Assembly (NCBI RefSeq): GCF_041358175.1
Contig: NZ_JBGKBE010000002.1
Coordinates: forward strand, 62,001 to 126,000
DNA from: Muriicola sp041358175
Lineage (GTDB): Bacteria; Bacteroidota; Bacteroidia; Flavobacteriales; Flavobacteriaceae
Reading direction: 5' to 3'
DNA length: 64,000 nucleotides
Shown here: positions 1-8,016 of the stretch, in pieces
Layout: the number at the start of each line of letters is the position of its first letter
How positions within the stretch are numbered: the stretch's first letter is position 1
Translations under genes and position numbers: made by a program
Notes under the pieces: generated by a model
What the model was told of the DNA's origin: nothing
The model's database searches: none
The model's input: only the letters and a program-made list of their open reading frames with translations

Positions 1-572
1 CAGTAATTGTAATAGCCCTTTTCGTCGATCTGATTAGGCCCTACAAAACGGAGCATAGCATTGTCCGATTCAACTTCCTCGTAAACCGGGATAAAGATTT
101 CCATTGGGGTCATAGACATATGTCGTGTAAGGTAGACATAGTTCTCAGCCAATACACTAAGGATAGTATCTAATTGGTGTTCAACGCTTTCAGGGGCGAT
201 TTTTTTAATTACTATAGAACAATCATTTAATTGGAAGGATAGCTCTTCTACATCGATAAAGGTTCCGTTTAGTGCCCTTATTTCCTTCATATGAAGATTC
301 AACAGGGTGAGCCCGTTATTTACCCAATTAGGTCCGTGGGAACCCCAGGTACCTTGCTGGATATGAAATAAAACTTCATGCAGATTTAAAGGACAGAACA
401 ATTCTATGACCAGGTTATTTTCTTCGCAACAAACAGTAGAGTTACTGATTTCAATATTGGAAAAATAGTCCTTTTCGAGTCGATTTTTAAGGGAAGTCAG
501 GCCAAGAACCTCCTTCTTCCCTTCATTACATGAAGAGAAATACAACTTTGTATTCCTTTGTCTGTGGGGCAT
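1..572 (-). CDS. Hypothetical protein, 3' end cut by the window edge
   Basis: An open frame starts with ATG at 570-572 and runs without a stop to base 1, giving at least 190 residues; the C-terminus lies outside the window. No signal peptide or membrane segment is visible, so it is probably cytoplasmic. The N-terminal half has several cysteines (a Cys-Cys pair near residue 45) and a segment with GTWGSHGPNW. I do not recognise the family. It lies downstream of the kinase/regulator pair on the same strand, with 149 bases between, in which there is a perfect 15-base inverted repeat. The long open frame and normal codon use argue that it is a real gene. Confidence 0.7.
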   Translation of the reverse strand, partial: MPHRQRNTKLYFSSCNEGKKEVLGLTSLKNRLEKDYFSNIEISNSTVCCEENNLVIELFCPLNLHEVLFHIQQGTWGSHGPNWVNNGLTLLNLHMKEIRALNGTFIDVEELSFQLNDCSIVIKKIAPESVEHQLDTILSVLAENYVYLTRHMSMTPMEIFIPVYEEVESDNAMLRFVGPNQIDEKGYYNY

Positions 573-629
573 AGCAACTACTTTTTTTAAACCCTAATGT
601 AAAATTAATGTTAAATGCTAGTAGTACAC

Positions 630-666
630 TATATAAAAACCATAGAATTTATATGGTTTTTATATA
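630..666. repeat. Perfect 15-base inverted repeat, loop 7
   Basis: TATATAAAAACCATA at 630-644 is the exact reverse complement of 652-666, with loop GAATTTA. It sits between the stop of the NarL-type regulator gene (722) and the start of the partial gene (572). No T-run follows on either strand, so it is not a classical rho-independent terminator. An operator for the partial gene or a processing hairpin are both possible. Confidence 0.7.
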
Positions 667-721
667 AAAGTGAAGTTTCTATACGAATTGCTTTAGATAA
701 AATATTGAAGATCAAGAGTTT

Positions 722-1390
722 TTAGATGAATCCTCTGTTTCTGGAAGCGGTAATAAGAGCCTGATCATTCTGTTTTTCAACACCGAAAAGCGACTTGAGT
801 TGTCTTTTTCGGTTTTCTATGCCGGGTAATGAGAGTGAAATAAATTTTACCATATCCTTGGTTTTGGTTCCTATGGACAAATGGTAGAGGATTTTTTTAT
901 CGTTTTCATCCAGGGATATATCCTGAGCCATTTTTTTACGAATGGCTACCAGCGCTTTTTGGGTGTAGTAGGGAGGTGAATTCAGAACTGTGTTCACCAT
1001 GGCCTGAAGGGATTTTTGGTCTATTTCTGTTTTTACCATATACCCTTCGGGATCAACGGCCTGCATGATACTGTTGATGCGATAATTGTCACTGAATGAA
1101 GACATAAAAACAATCTTCGAGTTAGGAGAAACCTTGCGGGCAAATACACCCAGGTCTTCACCTGTCTTGGCCGGACCGTCTGTAGGGTTGGAGAGCTGAA
1201 TATCTAATAGGAGTATGTCATAAGGAATCCCACTGGCAGCTTCTTCAATTCGCTTTGTGGCTTCTTCGAAGGATTTAGCTGTATCCATCTGGACTTTGAA
1301 TCCATCAAAGTCAGTGTCTTCCAGAATAAATTTATATCCCAGAGTGGTCATTTCATGATCGTCAACTGCTAAGATTCTAACCTTTTTCAT
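722..1390 (-). CDS. NarL/LuxR-type two-component response regulator
   Basis: A 222-residue cytoplasmic response regulator. The receiver domain occupies about residues 3-125, with the acidic pair Asp10/Asp11, the phospho-acceptor Asp63 in LLLDIQ and the conserved Lys120. The C-terminal part (about 155-220) is a GerE-like helix-turn-helix region with divergent sequence. It begins 12 bases after the stop of the sensor kinase gene (1403-3493), so the two form one operon and a cognate pair. The kinase is of the HisKA_3 type that normally partners NarL-type regulators, which agrees. Input signal and targets cannot be read from the sequence. Confidence 0.92.
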   Translation of the reverse strand: MKKVRILAVDDHEMTTLGYKFILEDTDFDGFKVQMDTAKSFEEATKRIEEAASGIPYDILLLDIQLSNPTDGPAKTGEDLGVFARKVSPNSKIVFMSSFSDNYRINSIMQAVDPEGYMVKTEIDQKSLQAMVNTVLNSPPYYTQKALVAIRKKMAQDISLDENDKKILYHLSIGTKTKDMVKFISLSLPGIENRKRQLKSLFGVEKQNDQALITASRNRGFI

Positions 1391-1402
1391 AACCGCTTCA
1401 TT

Positions 1403-3493
1403 TTATGCTTCCTGCAGGTCCTTAGGTAAAGATATTTCTTTTTTTGCTTCCGGCGAAATGTGCTCCAGTGGGATTTCCACCAAAACAGTAGTTCCGATGC
1501 CCAATGCACTTTTCAGATACCATTTGCCTTTAATCTTGTTTACACGCGATTTAATATTTTTGTGTCCAATCCCTTTTTTGCCTTTTGCGGCATCAAAACC
1601 ACGCCCGTTATCCTGGATGGTAATTACCATATCAGAATCATTGATCTCGAAAGATACATATACTGTAGAGGCATCGGCGTGCTTTATACAATTTTGAAGG
1701 CTTTCCTGTAATATCCGATAAACATTAATTTTTGTGATCCCCTCCAAATTATCCCAGTCGAGATCCTGATCATAAGTAAAATGATAATCAATCCCTGCCG
1801 TTTCACAGCTGCTCTTAAGAAGGTCTTCGATGGAGCTGATAAAATTGTTGAATTTCTGATAGGAGGCATCGTTAAGTTCGTGGGAGATAGCCCTGATCTC
1901 TTCCTGTACTTCCTTAAGTTTTTCGATGGCCTGTTCCCTGAGGGCAACGGCTGAGTCATCTATCTTTTTGTTAAGCCCAAGGAGGATCATTCGCACTCCG
2001 TTCATTTCCCCCAGAATACCGTCGTGTAACTCTTCTGAGATACGTTTTTGTTCTGTTTGCTTTCCTTCTTCCAGCTTTTGTTTTTGTGCCAGCATAAGGT
2101 TAAAGATCTCCTGGTTCGCCTCCTGTTGTTGTTGCTGGAACCTGAGGCGCTGGTTTTTAACGCGCTGATCCACAATGATAAAAAGGGCGATGGCCAGCAG
2201 TCCAACTCCTACTGAAATACCAATCCATATCAGACGTTGTCTGGAGAGTTGTATGTTTTCTGCTTCAGTTTCAGCGGTTTCATATCTGATAAGCCCAAAT
2301 TTGTCACGTATATTGCGTTCCTCGTCTTGCATGCTGTCATGTAAGGCAATGTATTCCTTTTGGTATGCTACAGCATTTTCGGGATCGAGCTCAGCTAGCA
2401 GCAGCAGCGTCTCAAGGTACCTGAGGTTGTTATCAATTTCCCTAGCGAGGTCCCTGGCGTTGGTGGCATAGGTAAAGGCATCAGGGAGGTTTCCCATTTT
2501 CTGAAAGTATTGGGCTAAATGATAATAGTTTAGGGATAGCCCTTCCATGTCCCCTATACTATCGCGTATATGCAGAGCCCTGTACAGGTCGTTTTCCACA
2601 GTGGCGGTTTCACCCAATTCCAAGTTTGTTATGGCAATATTGCCCAAGACACGGGCATATGAATTGGGACTTTTTAATAGAAGGCTATCTGTGTTCAGGG
2701 CATTCTGAAAGGCACTTTTGGCTTTTTCAAAATCACCTGAGTCGAAATAAACTAAACCTAGATTATTATTTAGGGAAGATTTGTTTATTGGATCTAAATC
2801 TGTTTTTGAGAGGTATTCGGCCGCTAAGGTATAGTGTTTAATAGCATCATCGTATTTATTGAGAGCTCCTTCAGCGATCCCTAAAGTATTATAGGCTGCA
2901 TATAGCCTTTCATTATTATTTGTTGGCTTTAGTAATTCTATTGATTCAACAAGTGTGGCTATAGCCCCTGTGTTGTCATGTATGGCTGTTTGAACAGAAG
3001 CAATAGATCTTAATATCTGGGCGGCATTTACATCTTCCTCTAGATCTCTATAAATTTTCAAAGTAGCATTAAAATAGTAAAAAGCGCTATCGCGTTTGGC
3101 TACTGAAGGCCAGTTATAGTAAGCTCCCCTGTCCCAATAGCCTTCAGCTAAACGCAGGGAATCCTTTGTCTCTGTTGCATAACGAATCGCAATAGAGTTC
3201 ATCTTTTTAAAATTGATAGAATCTTTTAACTTGTAATAGGCTAATGAAAGTTGTGAAAGATATTTCCCTTTTACGGTATCTTCAGGCATATTCTGAACTT
3301 CATCATAAACTGCCTTTAATATTGAGTCACGAATGCTTGTTGATGTGTTTGACGACTTCGCTTTTTCGATCAAAACAGTTATCCGATCTTCAGCAACAGT
3401 ATTATCAAACTTTCCCGACTTGGTCTTCTCCTGATTGCAGGAAAAAAGACCAAATGACAGGAGAATAACTATTGCTTTTAAGAAAAGTCGCAT
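1403..3493 (-). CDS. TPR-containing sensor histidine kinase, HisKA_3 type
   Basis: A 696-residue membrane sensor kinase. The N-terminus is a lipoprotein-like signal (hydrophobic stretch, then LFSC, Cys19). Tetratricopeptide-like repeats fill about residues 75-390 as an extracytoplasmic sensor. One membrane helix lies near 418-440, followed by a glutamine-rich coiled coil and the HisKA_3 dimerisation domain with the phospho-acceptor His490 in SEELHDGILGE. The ATPase domain carries the N-box (QESLQNCIKHA) and G-box DNGRGFD, then GIGHKNI. It is the first gene of the operon with the downstream NarL-type regulator. The architecture is common in Bacteroidota; the ligand is unknown. Confidence 0.92.
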   Translation of the reverse strand: MRLFLKAIVILLSFGLFSCNQEKTKSGKFDNTVAEDRITVLIEKAKSSNTSTSIRDSILKAVYDEVQNMPEDTVKGKYLSQLSLAYYKLKDSINFKKMNSIAIRYATETKDSLRLAEGYWDRGAYYNWPSVAKRDSAFYYFNATLKIYRDLEEDVNAAQILRSIASVQTAIHDNTGAIATLVESIELLKPTNNNERLYAAYNTLGIAEGALNKYDDAIKHYTLAAEYLSKTDLDPINKSSLNNNLGLVYFDSGDFEKAKSAFQNALNTDSLLLKSPNSYARVLGNIAITNLELGETATVENDLYRALHIRDSIGDMEGLSLNYYHLAQYFQKMGNLPDAFTYATNARDLAREIDNNLRYLETLLLLAELDPENAVAYQKEYIALHDSMQDEERNIRDKFGLIRYETAETEAENIQLSRQRLIWIGISVGVGLLAIALFIIVDQRVKNQRLRFQQQQQEANQEIFNLMLAQKQKLEEGKQTEQKRISEELHDGILGEMNGVRMILLGLNKKIDDSAVALREQAIEKLKEVQEEIRAISHELNDASYQKFNNFISSIEDLLKSSCETAGIDYHFTYDQDLDWDNLEGITKINVYRILQESLQNCIKHADASTVYVSFEINDSDMVITIQDNGRGFDAAKGKKGIGHKNIKSRVNKIKGKWYLKSALGIGTTVLVEIPLEHISPEAKKEISLPKDLQEA

Positions 3494-3522
3494 ATTGAAG
3501 CAGGAACAATTTCATGGCAAGA

Positions 3523-3556
3523 TAAAAAAAAGGAGTCTTACAAATTGTAAGACTCC
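3523..3556 (-). terminator. Rho-independent terminator after the 48-residue lipoprotein gene
   Basis: Arms GGAGTCTTACAA (3532-3543) and TTGTAAGACTCC (3545-3556) are perfectly complementary; the ends of the arms must open to form the loop. On the minus strand the hairpin is followed at once by eight T residues (A-run 3524-3531). It lies 23 bases after the small lipoprotein stop and just upstream of the sensor kinase start. Confidence 0.85.
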
Positions 3557-3578
3557 ATAAATTGTAAGTGTTAGAGTT

Positions 3579-3725
3579 CTATCCGTCTCTACCGGTATCG
3601 GTATCAGTATTCCCATCCGTTGCCTGAGTTTCATAAAGACTTTGATCTTCAGCAGTGTCGTTAGTACAGGAAATCATAGATACGCTAAAAAGGGCTATTG
3701 CAAAAATACATGCTAATTTTTTCAT
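3579..3725 (-). CDS. Small lipoprotein, 48 residues
   Basis: ATG at 3723-3725 opens a 48-codon frame ending in TAG at 3579-3581. The product begins MKKLACIFAIALFSVSMISC, a complete type II signal peptide with Cys20 as the lipidated residue. A 28-residue acidic tail rich in Asp, Thr and Gly follows. The mature part is too short for an enzyme fold. A perfect terminator directly follows, and 131 bases with two inverted repeats precede it, so it is probably a single-gene transcript. It lies between a LytTR regulator and a sensor kinase. Function is unknown; an outer-membrane or periplasmic signalling or structural peptide are guesses only. Confidence 0.7.
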   Translation of the reverse strand: MKKLACIFAIALFSVSMISCTNDTAEDQSLYETQATDGNTDTDTGRDG

Positions 3726-3757
3726 CGGAGTTTTGTTTTAGAGGTTTAATTTTCAAC

Positions 3758-3807
3758 TAAACTATTCGCCAGTGCAATAGTTTATTGCCCTAAAACAAAA
3801 GTTTTAG
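3758..3807. repeat. Two adjacent inverted repeats upstream of the small lipoprotein gene
   Basis: First repeat: TAAACTAT (3758-3765) and ATAGTTTA (3777-3784), 11 bases apart. Second: CTAAAAC (3790-3796) and GTTTTAG (3801-3807), loop AAAA. No T-run follows on the minus strand. They occupy the gap between the LytTR gene stop and the lipoprotein start, so an operator pair or a structured leader is possible. Confidence 0.55.
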
Positions 3808-3856
3808 TATTCCCCCGGTGTCTGTGAGGGTATGAGGGGTTTTTGTAAGAATTTTA

Positions 3857-4594
3857 TTATTTGAGGGTGGAGATGGCGTTTTTAGACAATACCTTTTTCA
3901 GGCCGTCGATATTCTCCTTATACGTCTTGGAGAAAGGCAACTGCTTTTTTCCTGACTTTAGAGAACAGATGCTTTTGCCGTAATTGATCCTGGAAACGTA
4001 GTCCATGTTAAGGATATAACTCTGATGAATACGGATAAAGTTTTTGGGTAAGGAACGCTCAAAAGTTTTGAGTGTTTTAAATGCACTGATTACACTCCCG
4101 TCCTTCATAATAAAGTCGGTTGCATTATTATCGGCCTGCAAATAGAGGATCTCGTCTGTGTCGAGATAATGGAAATCCTTATACGACTTCAGGCAAATAG
4201 TGTGAGAACTCACTTCTTTAGGATGCTGTTTTTTTAGCCTGAGGAGCGTCTTTCTTATATCTAGTTCATTATAGGGCATCAGCCAGTAATCGAAAAAACC
4301 ATTTTTAATGGCATGGTAAGCATATTCCTTACTCTTTGCTATCCCAATAATCAGGGGTAGCTCATTCATATACTGGTGTAATTCAGAGACCATGAGGAAG
4401 TAGTCCATGGCCAGGTCATTCAGATTGATAAATACAAGATCCGGAAGATTCTTTAAGATGGAATTGATACCTTCCCTGCTGTCCCTAGATCGATCCACAC
4501 AGATAAAGTCACCATGGTCTTCCAGATAATGCTGTAATTGCAAATTGGAAGTGGCGTCTGCATCAATTATGGTGTATCGATACTCCATAGACAT
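3857..4594 (-). CDS. LytTR-family regulator with degenerate receiver domain
   Basis: A 245-residue protein with an N-terminal receiver-like fold (about 5-125) and a C-terminal LytTR DNA-binding domain (about 140-240, with FIRIHQSYILN near the centre). In the receiver the acidic residues Asp11 and Asp13 remain. The phospho-acceptor position in LVFINLND is Asn57 instead of Asp, and the conserved Lys of the DYxLKP motif is Met106. Phosphorylation in the normal way is therefore unlikely. No kinase gene is adjacent in the same operon. It may work constitutively, through dimerisation, or by another signal. Start: ATG at 4592-4594; a second ATG two codons on is equally possible. Confidence 0.88.
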   Translation of the reverse strand: MSMEYRYTIIDADATSNLQLQHYLEDHGDFICVDRSRDSREGINSILKNLPDLVFINLNDLAMDYFLMVSELHQYMNELPLIIGIAKSKEYAYHAIKNGFFDYWLMPYNELDIRKTLLRLKKQHPKEVSSHTICLKSYKDFHYLDTDEILYLQADNNATDFIMKDGSVISAFKTLKTFERSLPKNFIRIHQSYILNMDYVSRINYGKSICSLKSGKKQLPFSKTYKENIDGLKKVLSKNAISTLK

Positions 4595-4745
4595 TTGATT
4601 GTGGGAAAATTAGCAAACCTTCTTGAGAAAGGTCTATAGTTTTCCCGTAGAATAATTATGGTTTTAGTAGCTAATATACTGAAAATCAATTAAAAAGAAA
4701 GAATATTCCTACAAACTAGAATAAATAGCTGAAATTCATATCATT

Positions 4746-6278
4746 TCACTTTTGATAAGCCCCGAGCGCAGGGTCTTCTGTCCTGTCCTTTCCGAGTAGA
4801 TCCCGGGGTACTAAAAGGGCAGTATTCAGATCCCCTTTTCCAAGAGCCTCGGAGGTCGGTTCAAGGGTGAAGTTATTCCTGAAGGCATCGGTAAATTCAG
4901 GGTCGGTATTTAGAAACAGACTGTTGTACAGGGTTGTATTGGAAAAATCATAAAGCGGGTCATTTGTAAACTGCCCTCCGCTGTCTGTAAATTTCAATAG
5001 GGTATGAGAGAAAAAGAAATTAAAATCGAACCCCGCCAATATATCTAAGCTGAGTTCCCTGGCAGTATTACCATCTACAATACAATTTAGAAAATTAGCC
5101 TGATTCAGATCTGATCCGGTCTGATTGCCGGCCTCATCGGTTTCAAAGGACGTTATTCTCAGGGCCGTTCCTGTCCGGAAACCATTGCTCCAGTAATTGG
5201 CAATGGTGGAGTGTAGGAAATTGTAGGTCCCGCCCTTCTGGCAGAGCAGGCTATGTGTCCCGGCATTGCCCAAGACAAGGTTTTCCCCGTTGATAGATGT
5301 ATTCCTTCCCCAAAGGTTTACGACTGAGGAATTATAGACCTGAGAATTGCTGATGTCCAGGGTGAATGGGGAGGCCTGAGGATTTCCTTCTACAAGAATT
5401 CCAACGGTCGCATTTCTCACAGTAAGATTGGCTATTTGATTATCGATGCTCCCTGGTGCCAGCCACAACGTGCCCCATTGCCCCGGCACTTCCGCAAACT
5501 CAGGTTCCAGTCGGTCTCCCTCAAAGATCACTTCATTTTCGAGAAGCTCAGGATCTTCACTTAGCGCTCCATTAATTCGGATACTGCCTCCGGTTCCCAC
5601 GAGAATCCCGGAATTTTCATGAAAAAATACCCTTGTTCCTGCGGCCATTGTGAGTACTTTATCAGCACCAACGGCGGCATACCCATAGATCACATAGGGT
5701 AGGTCTGCAGTAAAATCGAGTTCATCATCCTCCAGGACAAAACCTTCAATCCTCAGTTCATTGCCCTCCTCATCAAGTCCCAGCAACAAGGTCTCTTCGC
5801 TTCCATCCGAGAGGGTAGAGGGATAGAGAAAAATAGCCTCCTTAATTAGGGTCACCAAAGGAATACTTTGTTCATTTACGCCCACATCAAAAAGAAGATG
5901 GTCTATATAGAGGAATTCTTCGGGGGCGGAAGGGGGTAAATCATAGGTGGTTTCTATAAAGATATACAGGCTGTCTCGGGCAAAAAGAGGTATGTTCTGA
6001 AAACTCTGGCCTGCCTGCCCGTCTACATTGAGGCGATACTGGCTACTAGTACCCTCCGCCAGGCGAATACTGGGAATTTCAATGTCTTCTTTAGAGCGGT
6101 TGTAAACCTTCAGGCTGTAAGTACTGCTTCCTATATTGCTGAAGACGGTATCGAGGAATACAGTGTCTTTGGAAAACTGTAATTGTCCATTACTAGGAGT
6201 ATAATCGAAGTCCTTCCTGCAGGAGCTAAACCAGGTCAGACTACAAACCAGGACCAGGGAAACAAGTAAAAAACGCAT
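4746..6278 (-). CDS. Secreted lipoprotein, probably beta-helical
   Basis: About 510 residues, beginning at the ATG of 6276-6278 (a GTG two codons upstream is less likely). The N-terminus has a type II signal peptide ending FSSC. The rest is rich in Asn, Gly and Thr with short repeating strands such as SNSQVYNSSVVNLWGRN. This is like a right-handed parallel beta-helix and a choice-of-anchor-type N-terminal region. It is probably exposed at the cell surface. It is the last gene of a set with the cyclase (6691-7740) and the thioesterase, 9 bases after the latter. I know similar lipoproteins to be widespread in Bacteroidota, without an assigned function. Confidence 0.8.
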   Translation of the reverse strand: MRFLLVSLVLVCSLTWFSSCRKDFDYTPSNGQLQFSKDTVFLDTVFSNIGSSTYSLKVYNRSKEDIEIPSIRLAEGTSSQYRLNVDGQAGQSFQNIPLFARDSLYIFIETTYDLPPSAPEEFLYIDHLLFDVGVNEQSIPLVTLIKEAIFLYPSTLSDGSEETLLLGLDEEGNELRIEGFVLEDDELDFTADLPYVIYGYAAVGADKVLTMAAGTRVFFHENSGILVGTGGSIRINGALSEDPELLENEVIFEGDRLEPEFAEVPGQWGTLWLAPGSIDNQIANLTVRNATVGILVEGNPQASPFTLDISNSQVYNSSVVNLWGRNTSINGENLVLGNAGTHSLLCQKGGTYNFLHSTIANYWSNGFRTGTALRITSFETDEAGNQTGSDLNQANFLNCIVDGNTARELSLDILAGFDFNFFFSHTLLKFTDSGGQFTNDPLYDFSNTTLYNSLFLNTDPEFTDAFRNNFTLEPTSEALGKGDLNTALLVPRDLLGKDRTEDPALGAYQK

Positions 6279-6287
6279 CGACACGAT

Positions 6288-6689
6288 TCAGGAATTAGCT
6301 TTTTGAATAAATACGGAACTGATCTCATCAGGAATTCGCATAGGTTTTAGTGTCTTACTATTTATCAAGCACCATTGAGTCTCAGACTTCAACAAGGGAA
6401 GATTGGTCGCTTTATCAAACATCTCGACCACCCTAATAGAAATAGGCCCGGCCGAATGATCTATATAGGTTTGCATAAGTACGGTATCTCCCAATTTTGC
6501 CGAATTCTTGTACTGAATTGTGTGCTGCTTCACCACCCAGATTACATTATTCCTCATGGATTCGGGAGCCCTGGATTCCCAATGAGCCTTTGATATATCC
6601 TGGATCCACTGTACATAACGCACATTATTAACGTGGTCTAGTTCGTCCAGATCATCCTCCCCAACTTTTCTGCTCATCTCAAAGATCAT
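6288..6689 (-). CDS. Acyl-CoA thioesterase, 4HBT hot-dog fold
   Basis: I place the start at the ATG of 6687-6689, giving 133 residues; the longer frame to 6779 would run inside the cyclase gene and adds sequence unlike the family. The start lies 1 base after the cyclase stop, so translation is probably coupled. The N-terminus has the 4HBT motif DLDELDHVNNVRYVQW, with the catalytic-type Asp and the HVNN segment typical of YbgC/FatA-like thioesterases. The expected reaction is hydrolysis of acyl-CoA (or acyl-ACP) thioesters in the cytoplasm. Exact substrate unknown. Confidence 0.88.
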   Translation of the reverse strand: MIFEMSRKVGEDDLDELDHVNNVRYVQWIQDISKAHWESRAPESMRNNVIWVVKQHTIQYKNSAKLGDTVLMQTYIDHSAGPISIRVVEMFDKATNLPLLKSETQWCLINSKTLKPMRIPDEISSVFIQKANS

Positions 6690-6690
6690 C

Positions 6691-7740
6691 TTATTCTTTT
6701 TTTTGGAGGGTGATCTCAAAAAGTTTATCCCAATTCTTTCCGGTGATAAAGAAAGTCTTTCGCTCAGGGTGATAGGCAATTCCGTTCAGCACATCCAGTT
6801 TGGGATGCTGAGCCACCTTTTCCCGGAGTCCGCCTAAATTCACCACCCCTTCAATTGCTCCGCTGTTGGCATCAATGATCATCATACTCTCTTTCTGCCA
6901 TACGTTGGCGTAGATCTTACCATTGACGTATTCGAGTTCGTTGGCCTTGTTAAAAATAGATTTATTCGTCACGATCTGAATATGGTCTTCCTCTGTCAAG
7001 GTTTCAGGGTTAAGCAGCCAGATCCGTTCCGTGCCATCACTTTTATAGAGATGCTTCCCATCGTTACACAATCCCCATCCTTCCCTGCTTTTGCCGTATT
7101 GAAATTTATCAAGGCGTTCCAGAGACGATGCATCGTAAATAAAGCCAACATTATGCTGCCACGTGAGTTGATATAGCCTATCTTTTATAAGTGTAATTCC
7201 TTCTCCGAAGTATTGAGGTTCAAGGTTTACCTGTTGAAGAACCTCCCCGGTCCTATAATTGATCTTGCGAACATATGATTTTGCCCCACCTCCTGATCCT
7301 GTACTTTCGTATAAGGTATCACGATAGAACTCAAGTCCCTGGGTAAAGGAGGTAATATCGTGCGGAAATTCATTTACAATAGTATAAGTATAAAGCTGAG
7401 GGTTTGCAGGAGCCAGGATTTTTATATCTCTGGTAACTTCCAGAGGCTTGCCGTCAGAAAGAAAATGCGCGGTGAGTTTCTGTACTCCTAATTTCTCGGC
7501 ATTCAGGATCCAACCTTCGTCAACCGACTCCAATTCTTTTCCAGCCAGGGTAAATGTAAGACCCTCTACAGCTAGCTCTTTTTTGTTTTTAAGAAGAGGT
7601 CTGATAGTGTCTGTTGCGATATACGATTTCCCGTTCTTTTCTAGCTGGAGGGAAAACATTTTAGCCGGATCTTTTTCACCTCCGCAACTCATAAAAAATA
7701 ACAACAACCCATTAAGGATGAAGAACTTAATGAAATTCAT
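6691..7740 (-). CDS. Glutaminyl-peptide cyclotransferase, lipoprotein
   Basis: About 349 residues from the ATG at 7738-7740 (a TTG two codons upstream opens the same frame). The N-terminus is a type II signal peptide (LLLFFMSCGG). After a beta-sandwich-like region, residues about 115-345 match the plant/bacterial glutamine cyclotransferase beta-propeller: FPHDITSFTQGLEF, GEGIT, REGWGLCNDG, and the C-terminal NGIAYHPERKTFFITGKNW. The enzyme turns N-terminal Gln of exported proteins into pyroglutamate, presumably in the periplasm. First gene of the run cyclase-thioesterase-lipoprotein on the minus strand; divergent from the SRP RNA gene. Confidence 0.92.
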   Translation of the reverse strand: MNFIKFFILNGLLLFFMSCGGEKDPAKMFSLQLEKNGKSYIATDTIRPLLKNKKELAVEGLTFTLAGKELESVDEGWILNAEKLGVQKLTAHFLSDGKPLEVTRDIKILAPANPQLYTYTIVNEFPHDITSFTQGLEFYRDTLYESTGSGGGAKSYVRKINYRTGEVLQQVNLEPQYFGEGITLIKDRLYQLTWQHNVGFIYDASSLERLDKFQYGKSREGWGLCNDGKHLYKSDGTERIWLLNPETLTEEDHIQIVTNKSIFNKANELEYVNGKIYANVWQKESMMIIDANSGAIEGVVNLGGLREKVAQHPKLDVLNGIAYHPERKTFFITGKNWDKLFEITLQKKE

Positions 7741-7794
7741 AGCCAAGAGTAGATTTTAAAGCAAGTTACCCCATTAATTTAAGATTCTAAAACG

Positions 7795-7825
7795 ATTGTC
7801 TCAAAATTAAAAGGTTGTATATTTG
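7795..7825 (+). promoter_or_regulatory. Promoter of the SRP RNA gene
   Basis: TATATTTG at 7818-7825 matches the Bacteroidetes -7 consensus TAnnTTTG exactly. ATTG at 7795-7798 stands at the -33 position with a 19-base spacer. The 5' end of the predicted RNA (7831) falls 6 bases after the core, as expected. Confidence 0.75.
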
Positions 7826-7830
7826 CATGA

Positions 7831-7931
7831 GGCAAGTCCTACACGACCAGCTCCTGTAGAATCCCCCAGGGTGGGAACGCAGCAAGGGTATACGGTCGTA
7901 GCGGTGCGATGTAGGTAGCTTGCCTTTTTTT
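7831..7931 (+). ncRNA. ffs: Signal recognition particle RNA, small bacterial type
   Basis: GGCAAG (7831-7836) pairs with CTTGCC (7919-7924) to close a long hairpin of about 94 bases. The apical part has the conserved SRP domain IV features: CCCCCAGG, then GGGAACGCAGCAAGGGTA (about 7863-7890). A T-run at 7925-7931 ends the transcript. The RNA binds Ffh and directs co-translational membrane targeting. It has its own promoter and stands between two divergent protein genes. Confidence 0.93.
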
Positions 7932-8016
7932 GTACCCTGTAGTGAACAATGTCGGACCAACTTACATCTGACAGTTTTTGGGCTGGCTGCTTATTATTTG
8001 TTTCTTTGCAACACCT

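Noticed and set aside
3790..3807. Hairpin CTAAAAC/GTTTTAG as terminator of the LytTR gene 3857-4594
   Set aside because: No T-run follows on the minus strand; kept only as an inverted repeat of unknown role.
6690..6779. Longer N-terminus of the thioesterase
   Set aside because: The extra 30 codons lie inside the cyclase gene and do not fit the family; ATG at 6687-6689 follows the cyclase stop directly.
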